A stretch of 64,000 nucleotides of DNA from Blastobasis lacticolella (GCA_905147135.1 LR990046.1:17762501-17826500), one strand, 5' to 3'. Shown: positions 51,190-61,770, counted from the first letter of the stretch. The notes: generated from the letters alone by a model not told the origin. Made by a program: numbers and translations.

Positions 51190-51420
51190 AATTTAAAATA
51201 TTATAAACAGTGGAACCATTAGTTGTCCACCCGTCAAGTCCTATGTCAGAACATTATATATAGGTTAATTTATTATTTAAACAAGTAGGTATATAGGTAC
51301 GTTTAAGTGCCTACCTAATTACCTCGTCGGCACAATGACGTCACATATGTAAATCTTAATGTGTGACTTCATTGCGATGCTATTGCTTAAACATGGCGCA
51401 ATACAAGTGTGGCGGCCGCA
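51190..51420. other. No feature recognised
   Basis: AT-rich with ATGACGTCACAT (51331-51342), a CRE-like palindrome, without other promoter features. Confidence 0.3.
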
Positions 51421-51423
51421 CCC

Positions 51424-51495
51424 CTAGTTGATGGTGGCCGCTTACCATGAAGTGGACCATCTGACGGTGTGCCTCCTTTGGTAAAAAAAATACTG
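51424..51495 (+). mobile_element. LINE 3' end fragment
   Basis: GATGGTGGCCGCTTACCATG, AGTGGACCATCTGACGGTG, then A run. Confidence 0.6.
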
Positions 51496-51504
51496 TTAAA
51501 CAGT

Positions 51505-51630
51505 CTCCGGGCTCCAGCTAAAGACCTTGGTCAACTTCGCCAACGGTATCATGACAGGCACACGTAACGAGTGGACGACTCTTTAAGTGATTAACGTTCG
51601 ATTAGCCTCAAAGTAGGAAATGGTCGCTTA
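51505..51630 (+). repeat. Dispersed repeat family X
   Basis: GACCTTGGTCAACTTCGCCA, ACGGTATCATGACAGGC; compare 19185-19335. Confidence 0.45.
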
Positions 51631-51759
51631 GTATATAAATTGTTGTTTTTTTTCTTGTTATGTATAACTTTAATTTTTTGTGTTTTATGTTTAAGTATTT
51701 TAGTATGTATTCTATATCGCGCCCGTCGATCTGCTTTACTTATCACATCTCTCTTCTGT

Positions 51760-51826
51760 AGGTCTGCTGGAAGAAATTTATTTTAGAAATCAATAGTACC
51801 TCTTGTGTCGTCTATATTTTTTTTTA
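51760..51826 (+). mobile_element. LINE 3' end, family O
   Basis: GGTCTGCTGGAAGAAATTTA and AGTACCTCTTGTGTCGTCTA. It abuts an inverted family-E end at 51828. Confidence 0.6.
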
Positions 51827-51827
51827 T

Positions 51828-52190
51828 GTTATACAGCAGACAAACAGTGGCACACCTGATGGAATGTGGTCACCGCCGCCTATGGACATCAGCACCACCA
51901 GAGGAGTCACTAATGCGTTGCCCGCCTCTGAAGAGACCTCTAATATACCTCTTGAACGATCCCATGTCATAGTCCAAAGGAAACACTGTGACTGGGAGCT
52001 CATTCCACATCCGATTCGTACGAGCGAGAAACGTTCTTTCGAACCTTCGCGTCGTGACCAACAGAGGGTCTACGTAGTGAGTATGAGTACCAAGCCCACG
52101 GCGGGTGGTGCGATGGCGGAATTGTGCTGTGGGCACCAGATCGAAAAGTTCCTCGGAACACTCCCCATTGTACAGCCGATAGAACACACA
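51828..52190 (-). pseudogene. LINE RT C-terminus, best copy of jockey/CR1-like family
   Basis: The minus ORF 51870-52187 (105 codons) reads YNGECSEELFDLVPTAQF, later FERTFLARTNRMWNELPVTV and LDYDMGSFKRYIRGLFRG, then the DVHRRR end. Family knowledge: this is the carboxyl end of lepidopteran jockey/CR1-type reverse transcriptases. RT catalytic and endonuclease domains are absent. Only about 100 residues remain, in an almost intact frame, so it is younger than the other copies. The 3' end lies at 51828 beside a T run. Confidence 0.85.
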
Positions 52191-52199
52191 CAGGGAGCC

Positions 52200-52310
52200 A
52201 AAGTCCCTTCAATATGTTTGATGTTTCTCTATATATTTTGCTGTGTGCAATAAAATGTTAAATAAATAAATAAACTTTTGTGTGTGCAATAAAGAGTTTT
52301 CACTTACTTA
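52200..52310 (+). mobile_element. LINE 3' end, family O, two tails
   Basis: TTTTGCTGTGTGCAATAAAA, TAAATAAATAAATAA, then TTGTGTGTGCAATAAAGAGT and (ACTT)n: the GTGTGCAATAAA end occurs twice in 60 bp. Confidence 0.6.
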
Positions 52311-52354
52311 CTTACGTTTAGGCACCTAAGGGGAGCAGATACAGCGCGGGCTTT

Positions 52355-52720
52355 GACTTTTTTTTTTACTTTTTGCTTAGGAAGGCACACGGACAGAAGT
52401 CCACCCGATAGTAAGGTGGATTACTGTGTTCCGGTTTAAAACTCACCGAGCCGGTTCTCACGGCTCGTTCCAATACAAATCCCACACTCAACTTCCGTGA
52501 TCCGGCGTCTCCCGCACTGACACAATTACAGCTAATGGCCCGTGCGTAACTTAATAATGATGATAATGGCTCACTGGATTGAGAGATCCGAGTATTGGTA
52601 CGCGATAGGTAGCTACCGAGAACGATACACTCCTCACGATAATATTGGTTTCTTGATTTAAATGTTAGTTTAGAATTTAACGTAGGCAGACAGATAAGTC
52701 GTTTATTTGTCGCCAAATAG
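52355..52720 (-). other. LINE-like 3' end plus unassigned 116-codon ORF
   Basis: The minus ORF 52366-52716 has no recognised domain. Its last part translates GGACAGAAGTCCACCCGATA-complement, a LINE 3' phrase, so the frame probably crosses a retroelement end (52365-52445). Confidence 0.35.
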
Positions 52721-52829
52721 ATAATACTAGATCACAACATTAAACAGACAAAAAATACAAAAGTATATGTAAACGTAATAAAAGCGAAAAAGAAACATGT
52801 GAATATAAAATAAATTATCTCAAATCTCT

Positions 52830-52910
52830 TTGATAGGCCTGCTGGAAGAGATTTCTTCTAAGAAATAAGTAGCGCCTGTTGTGTTATCTATAACTCTGTA
52901 TGTTTCCTCA
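52830..52910 (+). mobile_element. LINE 3' end, family O
   Basis: GGCCTGCTGGAAGAGATTTC, TTCTAAGAAATAAGTAGCGC. The inverted family-E end begins just after. Confidence 0.6.
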
Positions 52911-52921
52911 AAGTTTTATGT

Positions 52922-53275
52922 CTTTTTTTTTTTTTTTATGTCATACGTTAGGCAAACAGGCAAGCGGGCCACCTGATGGAAAATGGTCACCACTGCCTAT
53001 AGACATTAGTAACACCAAGAGTATCGCTAATGCGTTGCCCACCTCTATAACACGTTGCTCTGGCAGCAAAAAGCAAATGCCACTCCACTGCCAAAGCCAC
53101 GGTTCCCCAAATCCCCACCCCATGGAGCACTGGAAACCTTACTCACCGGCAGAAACACAATACTATTTAAAAGAGTATTATTTAGCTGCGATATTCTGTA
53201 AGGTGGAGGTACTTCCCCAGTCGGGCGGCTCCAATTCGAACGAGATACCCCGCTATGCCCTACCTCTCTTAAATG
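52922..53275 (-). mobile_element. LINE 3' end, family E, closest to 1505-1859
   Basis: T run, then GTTAGGCAAACAGGCAAGCG to GCGAGATACCCCGCTATGCCC-type sequence. A short repeat (TATGTCT left, AATGTCT right) may be the target site. The 133-codon plus ORF 52900-53301 is antisense to it and not real. Confidence 0.8.
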
Positions 53276-53284
53276 TCTACAAGA

Positions 53285-53800
53285 AACTGAAAAATAATTA
53301 AATAATTAATAATAAAATAAAAAATATTACGATTAAATAGGCTCTGGGGAACATGGTAATAAGTCACGCTCCCCTGCTATTCTGCCATACCCCCCTGCAA
53401 GAAAACAGAGAAATATAACACAACAGAAGAAAGAAAAAAATACAAAACTAATACAACACTATACCAAGAAAGCAAAAATACGCAATTAAATACGTTCGAA
53501 TTGGATTAAAAACGACCGCCATTTTGTGAACTGCGTTAAAATTCTGAAAATAGAAGAAGATTTGGTGCGGGTTTCGCCGTCAATTAGAGGCGAGGCGGGT
53601 TAGGTAAGAAATAATTTGCAGAAAGCTACAAATTACAGACGCTCCTCGTATCAGATTTAAGAAAAGGATGAGGGGAAACAACCGCTAATGGTTAACTGGT
53701 AAATGGTAACTAGATACTGCTTGGCGCTTCGCCAAAATCTGTAGGTATGTACATGGGCACTGTGTAGTCTCCTGTGTACTTTCAATTGTAATAAATAAAA
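53285..53800. other. No feature recognised
   Basis: AT-rich. CCGCCATTTTGTGAACTGCG and GGCGAGGCGGGTTAGG are the only GC-rich words. Confidence 0.4.
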
Positions 53801-53805
53801 ATTTA

Positions 53806-54037
53806 AAAAATCGTGGACAAATTCACACAGCGTCATTTAGCCCTAAACTAAGCTGTACTATGAGCGCTAGGTAACTGATATACTTCTTATATACTTTTAA
53901 ATGTATACTCATTATACATTTACCAGTAACAGAAATTAAAATTAATCATTTAAATTTCTGCCCGGCCGGGAATAGAACCCGGGACCTCTTGCATGGCTGA
54001 CTGGCATGTTGACCATTGAACCACTCAAGTCGTCAAT
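53806..54037 (-). mobile_element. SINE-B, full length
   Basis: Minus strand, from CGTGGACAAATTCACACAGC to the tRNA-Gly-like head ending GTTCAATGGTCAAC..GTCGTC complement. B box with one change (GGTTCTATTCC). Confidence 0.87.
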
Positions 54038-54144
54038 TGTATTCTTTTTATGTACTTTTGTATTTGTTGTGTCTTTTTAAAATACTAGTGTTGTTATTTA
54101 TGTAAATAAATGTTCTTTATTTCTTCTTACGAAATAAAAAAGTA

Positions 54145-55035
54145 GATATTTTGGTAGATCAAATAAAACAAAATCATTTATTCAAACAAAATCTTAAACA
54201 TAAATTACAAATGAGCATGGTTACTATATTACCTACTTACGATAAATGAGTATAAACAAAATCGAGGTAACTTCAGAGTATTTTAATTTGCAAATTTTTT
54301 TTTGTATTGCAAGCGTGTGAAGAACCTTTCACTGTGTGGGCATCGTTATAGTCAGCACATTGGCTTCTTTGCTTCAGAAGTAGTTTTGGTATTTACAGAG
54401 CTTTGGTATTTAAAGAACAGTGGTTAAGAACTCGGTAGTTAATAAACGTTCTACATTAATGATATTTTTCTGCAACGTGAGATATTCTTTACGAAAACGT
54501 GAATAATATTAGATAATCTTCTTTTTTACATATTTATATTCATTTATTCTAGTTTATACATCGTCAGCATTTATAATTGATTGAGAAAATTAATAAAAAT
54601 TAACAAAAGTTAATATTTAATCATAAAATCGTAGTCGATGTCAATAGTTAAATAAAATCTCTATTAAAACTGCACATCGCGTCCGTGACCGAGTTTCCGT
54701 AGAATTCGCTGAATCGGAGGGTAACTTATAGAGCTTATAACTTAAAATTCATTTTTTAGTAACTTTCTTTTTCATTATTGCTTTTTTATTTGTTTCACGG
54801 CTCTGGAATCGAGTCACTGACCTCAAATAATACCTGTATTGTTGGAGGTCAGTGATTCAAACCCTTTTTAAGCCATTATGTGTTTGTGGTGTTATTGTGT
54901 GTAAGTAAATGTATTCTATTCTATTCTAAAATTAGCACCAATCAATATAAATTAATAAGGTCTTTAAACAGCAAAAAAATACATTATAATAATATGTCAA
55001 AATAATTGAAGTGTGCCCATAGACGTCTTTATGTA
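54145..55035. other. LINE-like reversed tail, then AT-rich DNA
   Basis: AAAATCATTTATTCAAACAA at 54170 resembles a reversed tail. An inverted pair TCACTGACCTC / GAGGTCAGTGA lies at 54815-54857. No gene. Confidence 0.35.
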
Positions 55036-55284
55036 TGAAGTAACCTGATGGTCACTGTTTCAATGGTAACGCTTTGGACACCCTGCTGCAGGAAACTTGT
55101 TCCAAAGTATATACGAGTCGGGAAGCTTTTAGAAAACCGTACGTTGGTTGATGCCTCTCATCCAGGTGGTCGGAAAACGGTGGCGGTCGACTGCTTGAGT
55201 ATTTTTTTCATTATCCTCATTCACAATTCTATTCATTATAGAACCTTAAAATTCGAAATCGGGGGAATCTTTAGTAAAAATATA

Positions 55285-55647
55285 ATAGGACCACGATAAG
55301 TCCGTATTGACTGACAGTAGTAAAAATTATAAAGTGTAGATATGGCAATAATCTGGGTATAATCTGTCCTTGTCAGTCCTTCTTGTAAACATTCAGTTAT
55401 TTGGTCACTATTAGCTTGAATTTGTACTTTTTGTATGTCTAAATGATTAATCATGCTGAAAATTATCTCTCGCACTTCCTTTTTAATTGTTTTGCCCATT
55501 ATTTAATAATATTTTTCATAACTTACGAAAATAAACAATCGATTTGTTTGTTATGACTTTTATAAATGACGTTCTAGGACGTAACTTGCCATACAGAGAT
55601 TTTTTTTTTTTTAATAAGCGACTCGAACTTGGCGTGGTTTTATTAAA
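55285..55647. mobile_element. MITE family Q, longer form, TA target
   Basis: Ends TAGGACCACGATAAGTCCG and its inverted partner (CGAACTTGGCGTGGTTTTA). About 200 bp of interior (55340-55540) is absent from the 51.0-kb copy and includes a minus ORF. TA at both edges fits the mariner/Tc1/IS630 group. Confidence 0.75.
55350..55499 (-). pseudogene. Possible IS630/mariner-like transposase N-terminus
   Basis: The minus-strand frame from ATG at 55499 starts MGKTIKKEVREIIFSMINHL and runs about 48 codons before it enters the terminal repeat (87-codon ORF to 55236). Insect IS630/Tc1-type proteins often begin with a similar MGK.(L/I)..E(V/I)R..I stretch followed by a helix-turn-helix. The catalytic DDE/D core is missing, so it is a deleted remnant. 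The assignment rests on memory of this N-terminal pattern and on the TA-flanked inverted ends. Confidence 0.4.
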
Positions 55648-55773
55648 GTCGCAATTCTCAGTCCATAATGTCCCACGACTAGTTAGAACCACACACCCAA
55701 CCATGAACCTATATTTTTGGAATCAATTGTGACAAGTTATACAACAGCAAATCTATACTACCTAATAGGTACC

Positions 55774-55840
55774 TGCATAATTTTTAAAGCAATTTAATAA
55801 TAGGTACTACCTATTATTAAATTGCTTTAAAAATTATGCA
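55774..55840. repeat. Perfect 33-bp palindrome, 1-nt centre
   Basis: 55774-55806 and 55808-55840 are exact reverse complements around a single C (ends TGCATAATTTTTAAAGC). It could extrude as a cruciform. No known element family. Confidence 0.92.
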
Positions 55841-55844
55841 ATAA

Positions 55845-56238
55845 AGACATTTTAGAAAAATATTGTCGGAACAGGATTCTAGGATTGTAGTAACGGGTTG
55901 GGTAGAACCGGAGATACAGCTTGACATCGCCGTAGTACTAGATTTCATACGTTAGGGAGGTTATTGAAAATGGTCGCATAGGAAAAATATTAACTGCCCT
56001 AAACGATGTCCCTTTTTTGATTTCGATACTACAAAATGATTTGAACTATAGCGGAGAATACCTTTCAAGTATCTTCAAAGCTATCAATCATTTCTGTCTG
56101 GCTTCCAATTACCAACTTAACTTTCACACCCTTGATCATACAAAGCATTCCTCAACCTCATCCGAGACTAGGGTTGCCAAAACTTCAAGAAGAATATAGG
56201 AGATTTCCATTTAGGGTCTCAAAAAAATTTTATCCGTA
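55845..56238. other. No feature recognised
   Basis: Unassigned AT-rich sequence. The ORF 56017-56199 has no known motif. Confidence 0.35.
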
Positions 56239-56239
56239 T

Positions 56240-56345
56240 AAAATAGTAGTTTATGCAACTGTCATATAAAAGGGGGTATTAAAACATGAGTGTCTAAACA
56301 GTGTTTTAAAACCTAATTATATGCAGTTGCATACACTACTTTATC
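56240..56345. mobile_element. Small foldback MITE
   Basis: ATAGTAGTTTATGCAACTG / CAGTTGCATACACTACTTTAT outer arms and TTAAAACATGAGTGT / ACAGTGTTTTAA inner arms. Confidence 0.7.
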
Positions 56346-56689
56346 TACACTCATATTTTTATGTTAAAATATCAACTCATATTTTTATGTAAAAATACAA
56401 TAATTTTTTCAACTTTGCTGGAAGTAAGCTGCGAGTCAGTTGTTGTATCTACGCGTCAAGGATATCAAGCGGCGGGAAATTCACTTCACTACTTTCACAT
56501 TTATCTATTTATTTGCTTCAAACAAGAAAAAACATTCACAAAGACAACTTACAACGATTAGAAAAGAATATTCTGTTTAGCGGGAAAATAATTACTCACA
56601 AAAATAAACAGCAAAATTTGAATTTTGAATTTGTTAAAGACATTTAGGTATACAGCCTACATTTGGCCGTGTCCGGGCGCCCGACAAGA

Positions 56690-56935
56690 AACCGGGAACC
56701 GGGAAACGGGAGAAGGGATGGCGGGAAGACACGTGGGGTGTCGGGTTTCCTCCACGAGGGTAAAGGAACTGGGTTAATTTGCTCTAGAAACGCAGACAGC
56801 TTGAGGGGAAGCTTATCTTAGCTAGACAACCTGAGTGGTTCAGTTGGTCAACATGCCGGTCGCCACAGGTCCTGGATTCGATTCCCGGGCGAGTAGAAAT
56901 GAAAAAAAATGAATTTTAATTTCTCATATACTTAC
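56690..56935 (+). repeat. Direct repeat unit 1, with SINE-B head
   Basis: About 190 bp (AACCGGGAAACGGGAGAAG ... GGAAGACACGTGGGGTGTCG ... GGGGAAGCTTATCTTAGCTA) plus a SINE-B head are repeated at 57122-57306 with about 5% difference. The SINE-B of this unit continues to GAATTTTAATTTCT. Confidence 0.9.
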
Positions 56936-57121
56936 TATTTTTTTTCTTTTTTTTTATGTGTTCTGCATATATTATAAATTTGTATAATCTAAATGCTAAA
57001 TAAATAGCTTTTTATCTCATTTTATTAAATATTTTATAGTGGATTCGGCAACCCTATCAGAGACCGCTATCTCGTCCATTGTGTCGAGTGTCACCGGGCA
57101 TTAGAAGTGTCCACTAGCTAA

Positions 57122-57306
57122 TCAACCGGGAAATGGGAGAAAGGATGGCGGGAAGACACGTGGGGTGTCGGGTTTCCTCCTCGAGGGTAAGGGAACTGGG
57201 TTAATTTGCTCTAGGAACGCAGACAGCTTGAGGGGAAGCTTATCTTAGCTAGACGACCTGAGTGATTCAGTTGGTCAACATGCCGGTCGCCACAGGTCCC
57301 GGATTC
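57122..57306 (+). repeat. Direct repeat unit 2, with SINE-B head
   Basis: Second copy about 430 bp downstream of unit 1. It is cut within the SINE-B B box (GGTCCCGGATTCGATA), after which unrelated AT-rich sequence starts. Confidence 0.9.
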
Positions 57307-57309
57307 GAT

Positions 57310-57745
57310 ATTACATATAAACACATATTATTTATACATAATATTGTATATATACATACATATTACTATTATACTACTACTACTTACTATATATATTATT
57401 TCACCCATAGACCCACATTATCAGCGAATAACCTAGGCCTTCTTTTATCTTCACAAAATATTAAGAATAAGAATAACAATCATTTATTGCCATTTAAGGT
57501 CCCTAGGAAACGTGCAATAACATAATCCAAGGCACCAAAATGTTGCATGCTCATACATAATTTCAAAATGACTGCAGCGATATAACTAATTCTTTTTTGT
57601 TTGTATTTATTTATTTTCTGTCAATACTCGATTTAATTATTGAACAGCAAGGCTATTGGCTATCTCAGTGGACAACTGAAATCTTACACTATTCTAATTT
57701 GGTAAACCACCGTAGCCGAAGGTGACCAACGTAGGTGTAGAAAAA
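57310..57745. other. AT-rich, no gene
   Basis: TACATA/TACTAC-rich at 57310-57400. A frame 57262-57525 is chance. Confidence 0.4.
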
Positions 57746-57749
57746 AAAG

Positions 57750-57866
57750 CCCTCTGGAAGAAATTTCTTTTTAGAAATAAGTAGTGCCTTTTGTGTCATG
57801 TATATATTTGCCATATCTTTGTTACAATTTTTGTGTGCAATAAACTATTAAATAAATAAATAGAAT
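57750..57866 (+). mobile_element. LINE 3' end, family O, complete end
   Basis: CCCTCTGGAAGAAATTTCTT, AGAAATAAGTAGTGCCTTTT, TTTTGTGTGCAATAAACTAT and (AAAT)n. No coding part. Confidence 0.7.
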
Positions 57867-58020
57867 AACCTAATGTTAGATTCAGTTGCCAACTGAGTTA
57901 TTTCAGACAATAGCGCCGCAGGCACTGCCTCTTTCAGGTCAAAAACGTTATTAAATTGTCAAAATAACTTTGCAGACCGGATCATAAAAAAATAGCATGT
58001 AATTGTTTGCCAAAAAATAA

Positions 58021-58312
58021 TAATCATCTTGGCGTTAACGTCCCGGTTGTGCTCTCGCGCACTAGGGTCCGGTATCCGCCTTGACCATGATCCAGAATTT
58101 GGCAGATAAGGTAATTACAGTGGAGCGACTGCCGTCTGAGCTCCGTGACCCTGCTACCAGGGGAACCTGACCAGATTGGATCATTGTTACACATTCAGTC
58201 GCCATAATGCCCGGTTTCATTAAGATGTTTTCCGACACTGTAAGAGCATTGGTAAATGTTTGACTAATGAACATGACTCAGAAGAGAGTCATTGGTATAT
58301 GGCGGAAGTTGA
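58021..58312 (-). mobile_element. SINE-A, B box end lost
   Basis: Complete body from CATCTTGGCGTTAACGTCCC to GAGTCATTGGTATATGG. The head stops before the B box. Confidence 0.83.
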
Positions 58313-58394
58313 ATGTGCTGATAAGCTGTTTTATCAGAGTCCATAATTAAAAAGTGATTCTAACTTTGGCGGCGGATGACAGCGACTGTCATCT

Positions 58395-58490
58395 CACCCA
58401 CACAAAACCGTTTTGGGAAAAGTCGATTCCCGGTTCGCCAGAGCCTCGTCCGCCTAACCGCATGCAGAGGTTCGCTTGGTCCCAGAAAAT
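58395..58490 (+). repeat. Weak dispersed repeat
   Basis: AGAGCCTCGTCCGCCT and CGCTTGGTCCCAG; compare 22940-23040. Confidence 0.3.
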
Positions 58491-59330
58491 GGCATAGAGA
58501 GGGCTCTTTATATGTTTAGTGTACACAATTAACTTGGTATCGAATTTTAGTGAGATTATCCTCTATGGACAGGAATGGGCTACAGTCAATAGCTCTTTGA
58601 ATCGCCGCTGTAGACCGTGGCTATATCGGAGCTGCAGCCCACCTTTTATAGGCGACAGTAACTTTCGATCGGTAGGCTGCCCACTCTAGTTCTTACCGTT
58701 GCGTCCTTACAAATCGTCAATGAGAAATTACACGTAATATGTAGTATAGCTAGTATTATGTTGTAGTATGTAGATAATCTCTGGAACGGGTGATCCGAAA
58801 TGGGAACTCCTGTCACTGATTAAAACCTATACCTATGCCAAAATATATAGAAAAGCTTTTCATCTCGCGAAAGTGAAAGAATCCCACGGGAATATTGGAA
58901 ATACCCAATATCTCATACCCAAAGGTGAACCAGAGGTAATATTAATAAAGAGCGAGATATCTTCCTTATAATTGTAAGCAAGGTATGTTATCATTCGTTT
59001 CGCCTTTATATTTTCAGATGCTCTGAACGCAAGAAGGGTTTGTGATTTCATAAAGACAGCTTAGCTTTGATGTTTCTACAGATAGTTTTTCGTGTGTTCA
59101 AACGATCGTCTTTATTACGTTCACTTTTCAATCATATTAAATATTTTACAAAAAAATTTACAATAGAAATTTAGTACCTATATTTTTGAGGGAAAGCCTG
59201 GAGAGTAATATTATGGTGATAATGAGTAAGTTTAATTATACGATACACAGATACAAAAATCAAACTTATAACACCCATTTTTTTCGTTAGGAGTTAAAAA
59301 ACTTATTTTTAGCTCACAAACTAATGAAAG
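58491..59330. other. Mostly unassigned
   Basis: A family-W remnant (AAACTTATAACACCCATTTT) lies at 59263-59282. No gene. Confidence 0.4.
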
Positions 59331-59332
59331 TC

Positions 59333-59378
59333 ATGAAATTTGATGGCAGTCAAATGCCTGACAAGTCTAACTAAAAAA
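59333..59378 (+). mobile_element. LINE family N 3' fragment
   Basis: TGATGGCAGTCAAATGCCTG and A tail only. Confidence 0.55.
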
Positions 59379-59381
59379 AGA

Positions 59382-59482
59382 CGCGGGCGATGCCCCTGGT
59401 ATTGCAAACGTCCATAGGCTGCGGTGACTGCTTACCATCAGGCGGGCCGTGAGATTGTTTGCCACCATAGTGGTATAAAAAT
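59382..59482 (+). mobile_element. LINE 3' end, family M
   Basis: GGTATTGCAAACGTCCATAG, CCATCAGGCGGGCCGTGAG, TTTGCCACCATAGTGGTATA, A-rich tail. Confidence 0.8.
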
Positions 59483-59483
59483 A

Positions 59484-60605
59484 AAGATGTTAACCGTGGG
59501 GCAACATCATCCGGGCGAAATATATTCCATGGCGTAATTTGTGAAGCAAACAGGCAATTTAATATTGCTAACGAGCCACAATTTTCGGGCACGTCATGTT
59601 CCGCCCGCGGCAGGGCTAAAGGTAACGCCACATTGGAGCGTTGTAATTTGACGTACATGGCGCATAGGACATCAGCGTTTGATTTGTATTGTAAGTTTTT
59701 GTATTTATTTTAAGCTTTGTTTTTGGTCTTATATGTTATTAAGTGTAATTTAATTATGTGATGGAGCGGGATATTCCTACCTAAATAAGATGTGTAAAAC
59801 TTTATAATGAAAAAAAACATTGTTATATTGTATTATTATTAAAGGACATCAGCTCTCATAGTAAAAGTATGAAAAATCGCAATTTAGCAACACACTTGTC
59901 TTACGTGATGTGGCGCTGATGCGACCAAATGTATGTAATGACGGGATCTGACGCGTCATTCGGCCCGCAGACATATACACAGACATATTCATATACACGT
60001 TTATATCGCGTCACTCGCGTCACACGGCATCACGTGAGGTAAGTTCAGTGTGGCTCTACTGTAACGTCGTGTAACATCGCATAACATCACTCTAATTTGG
60101 CAGCACCTTCACACAGTTAATGTATTAATACGGGCCATTTTTAATCACGTCTTTTTCAACGCAGACAGACAAAAGTCCGTCTGGCTTTTAACATTTATTT
60201 TTTAACATTTTAGCATTCTGTTTGTGATAGCACTTGTAATTAAAACGGCAGGCTTTATGTTTATTTTATTATTTGTCCCTTGGCTCCTGTTTAAATTGTT
60301 CTGTAATTGTAAAACAAATACTGTGTTGGAAAAAGGAATTTTCAAAGTTGCGAATTGTTAGTATAGAATTTTAGCCTAATCAAATAGACCGACGTTTTTC
60401 TTTACTGCTCACAGTGACTGTAATAAGTACTTACAAAATAATATTATTATTTAAATACAAAATTCGTTTCATGCTCTTAAAAAAGGCAACAATATATAAT
60501 ATTATGTTTAGTATAAACAGTAAAAATCCTTATTGAGAGCTGGAGTCTGTGCTAGGTTAAAAAACCCGAGTTAGTAATCTCCAGGCTCCCAACCTCCTGC
60601 ATTTT
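59484..60605. other. Unassigned, some inverted words
   Basis: CTTACGTGATG (59909) and CATCACGTGAG (60028) form possible MITE ends. GAGGTAAGT at 60035-60043 resembles a splice donor but no exon-like frame precedes it. Confidence 0.3.
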
Positions 60606-60609
60606 TGTA

Positions 60610-60863
60610 ACAAATAAATAAATAAATAATCGTGGACAAATTCACACAGCGCCCAAAGTAAGCAAAGCTTGTGTTATGGGTGCTAGATAACTGATAAACT
60701 ACTTATATACTTTTTTTAAATACATACTTATTATACATAGAACACCCAGACCCGTAACAGAAATTAAAATTCTTCATTTCAATTTCTGCCCAGCCGGGAA
60801 TCGATCCCGAGACCTCTTGCGTGGCAGACCGGCATGCTGACCACTGAACCACTCAGGTCGTCA
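60610..60863 (-). mobile_element. SINE-B, full length
   Basis: From (AAAT)n at 60611 to the tRNA-Gly-like head with anticodon arm CGCAAGAGGTC complement, ending GTCGTC at about 60861. A small deletion removes GCCATCTAGCC. Confidence 0.9.
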
Positions 60864-60954
60864 AAGTTAGCTTACTTACATTATATGTTGTGCCTATGGG
60901 TACTTCATTTTAGGTAGGTAGTTCATTTTGAAGATTTGATAACACAAGTCTATA

Positions 60955-61075
60955 TTTGTGTGTGCGTGTGCGTGTGCGTGTGCGTTTGCGTTTGCGTGTG
61001 CGTGTGCGTGGGCGTGGGCGTGGGCGTGGGCGTGGGCGAGTGTGTGTGTGCGTGGGTGTGGGTGGGTATGTGTGT
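60955..61075 (+). repeat. (GTGTGC)n / (GTGGGC)n microsatellite
   Basis: About 120 bp of GTGTGCGTGTGCG, then GGGCGTGGGCGTGG, then GTGTGT. Alternating purine-pyrimidine for much of its length. Confidence 0.95.
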
Positions 61076-61097
61076 ATTTGGGTGTGTATTATGACGT

Positions 61098-61290
61098 AAG
61101 TACTTCCGTAAGTTAAAGCGACTCCTAAGTTGACCGACTATGAAGTTGATAGCTCGCGAAGTTGACTTGTAGTGAATGTGTCGGATCCCGAAGTTGACCG
61201 ATCATATTGTAGTAGATTGTGGTAGTAAGTTGACCCACTGCGTACAAAAGTTAATAATCTACCGGTATAGTTTAGCCTCTTGACAATTTT
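61098..61290 (+). repeat. AAGTTGACC-rich unit, copy 1
   Basis: Four or five AAGTTGAC words (for example near 61128, 61142, 61162, 61192, 61230) in 190 bp, which is repeated at 61768-61957 with about 10% change. Nature unknown. Confidence 0.85.
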
Positions 61291-61297
61291 AGTACCT

Positions 61298-61770
61298 GAC
61301 GACCTGAGTGGTTCAGTTGGTTAATACGCCGGTCGCCATGCAGAGGTCCCAAAGTTCGCTTCCCGGCCGAGTAGAAAATGAAATGATGAATTTTTATTTT
61401 TGTTACGGGTCTGAGTATAGTACATATAATAAGTATGAAAGTAGTTTTATTTATTTATTTATATATAAGTTCATTTTACAGTTTAACAGCAGTTAATTAC
61501 ATGTAAAATATAAGTACATTATAGTTGAAATGCCAATGACAAAACTGCATTTTAAATTTTTTAATATATAGCCCGTAAGGAGCTTAGCATATAGATACAC
61601 TATTGACAAACAAAAAATCAATCAAAATAAGAATAAAACGGTGAAAGAAAAATATCGGTGTGAGATAGTTTATCAGTTATCTCACACCGATAACACAAGC
61701 TTTGCTTACTTTGGGTCTAGATGGCGCTCAGTGAATTTTTCCCAGTATATATTTATTTATTTTATTACTT
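61298..61770 (+). mobile_element. SINE-B interrupted by about 220 bp
   Basis: Head and first body 61298-61440, tail part 61665-61770. The insert (about 61441-61664) starts with TTTTATTTATTTATTTATAT, so it is probably a reversed retroelement tail. Related words GTAGTTTTA and ATAGTTTA at the edges may be the duplicated target. Confidence 0.8.
61653..61692. repeat. Perfect 15-bp hairpin in SINE-B
   Basis: TATCGGTGTGAGATA and its exact complement around GTTTATCAGT. The right arm is SINE-B sequence with the local changes TCTCACACCG, the left arm is outside the normal SINE. Confidence 0.85.

Noticed and set aside
51331..51342. CRE-like ATGACGTCACAT as a promoter element
   Set aside because: It is isolated, with no TATA box, initiator or ORF nearby.
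52900..53301. 133-codon ORF with NPHPMEHWKPYS
   Set aside because: It is antisense to a LINE-E 3' end, and the same peptide appears antisense to the copy at 1.5 kb. Non-coding 3' sequence explains it.
60035..60043. Splice donor GAGGTAAGT
   Set aside because: No exon-like open frame or conserved protein precedes it, and a nine-base match is expected by chance in 64 kb.
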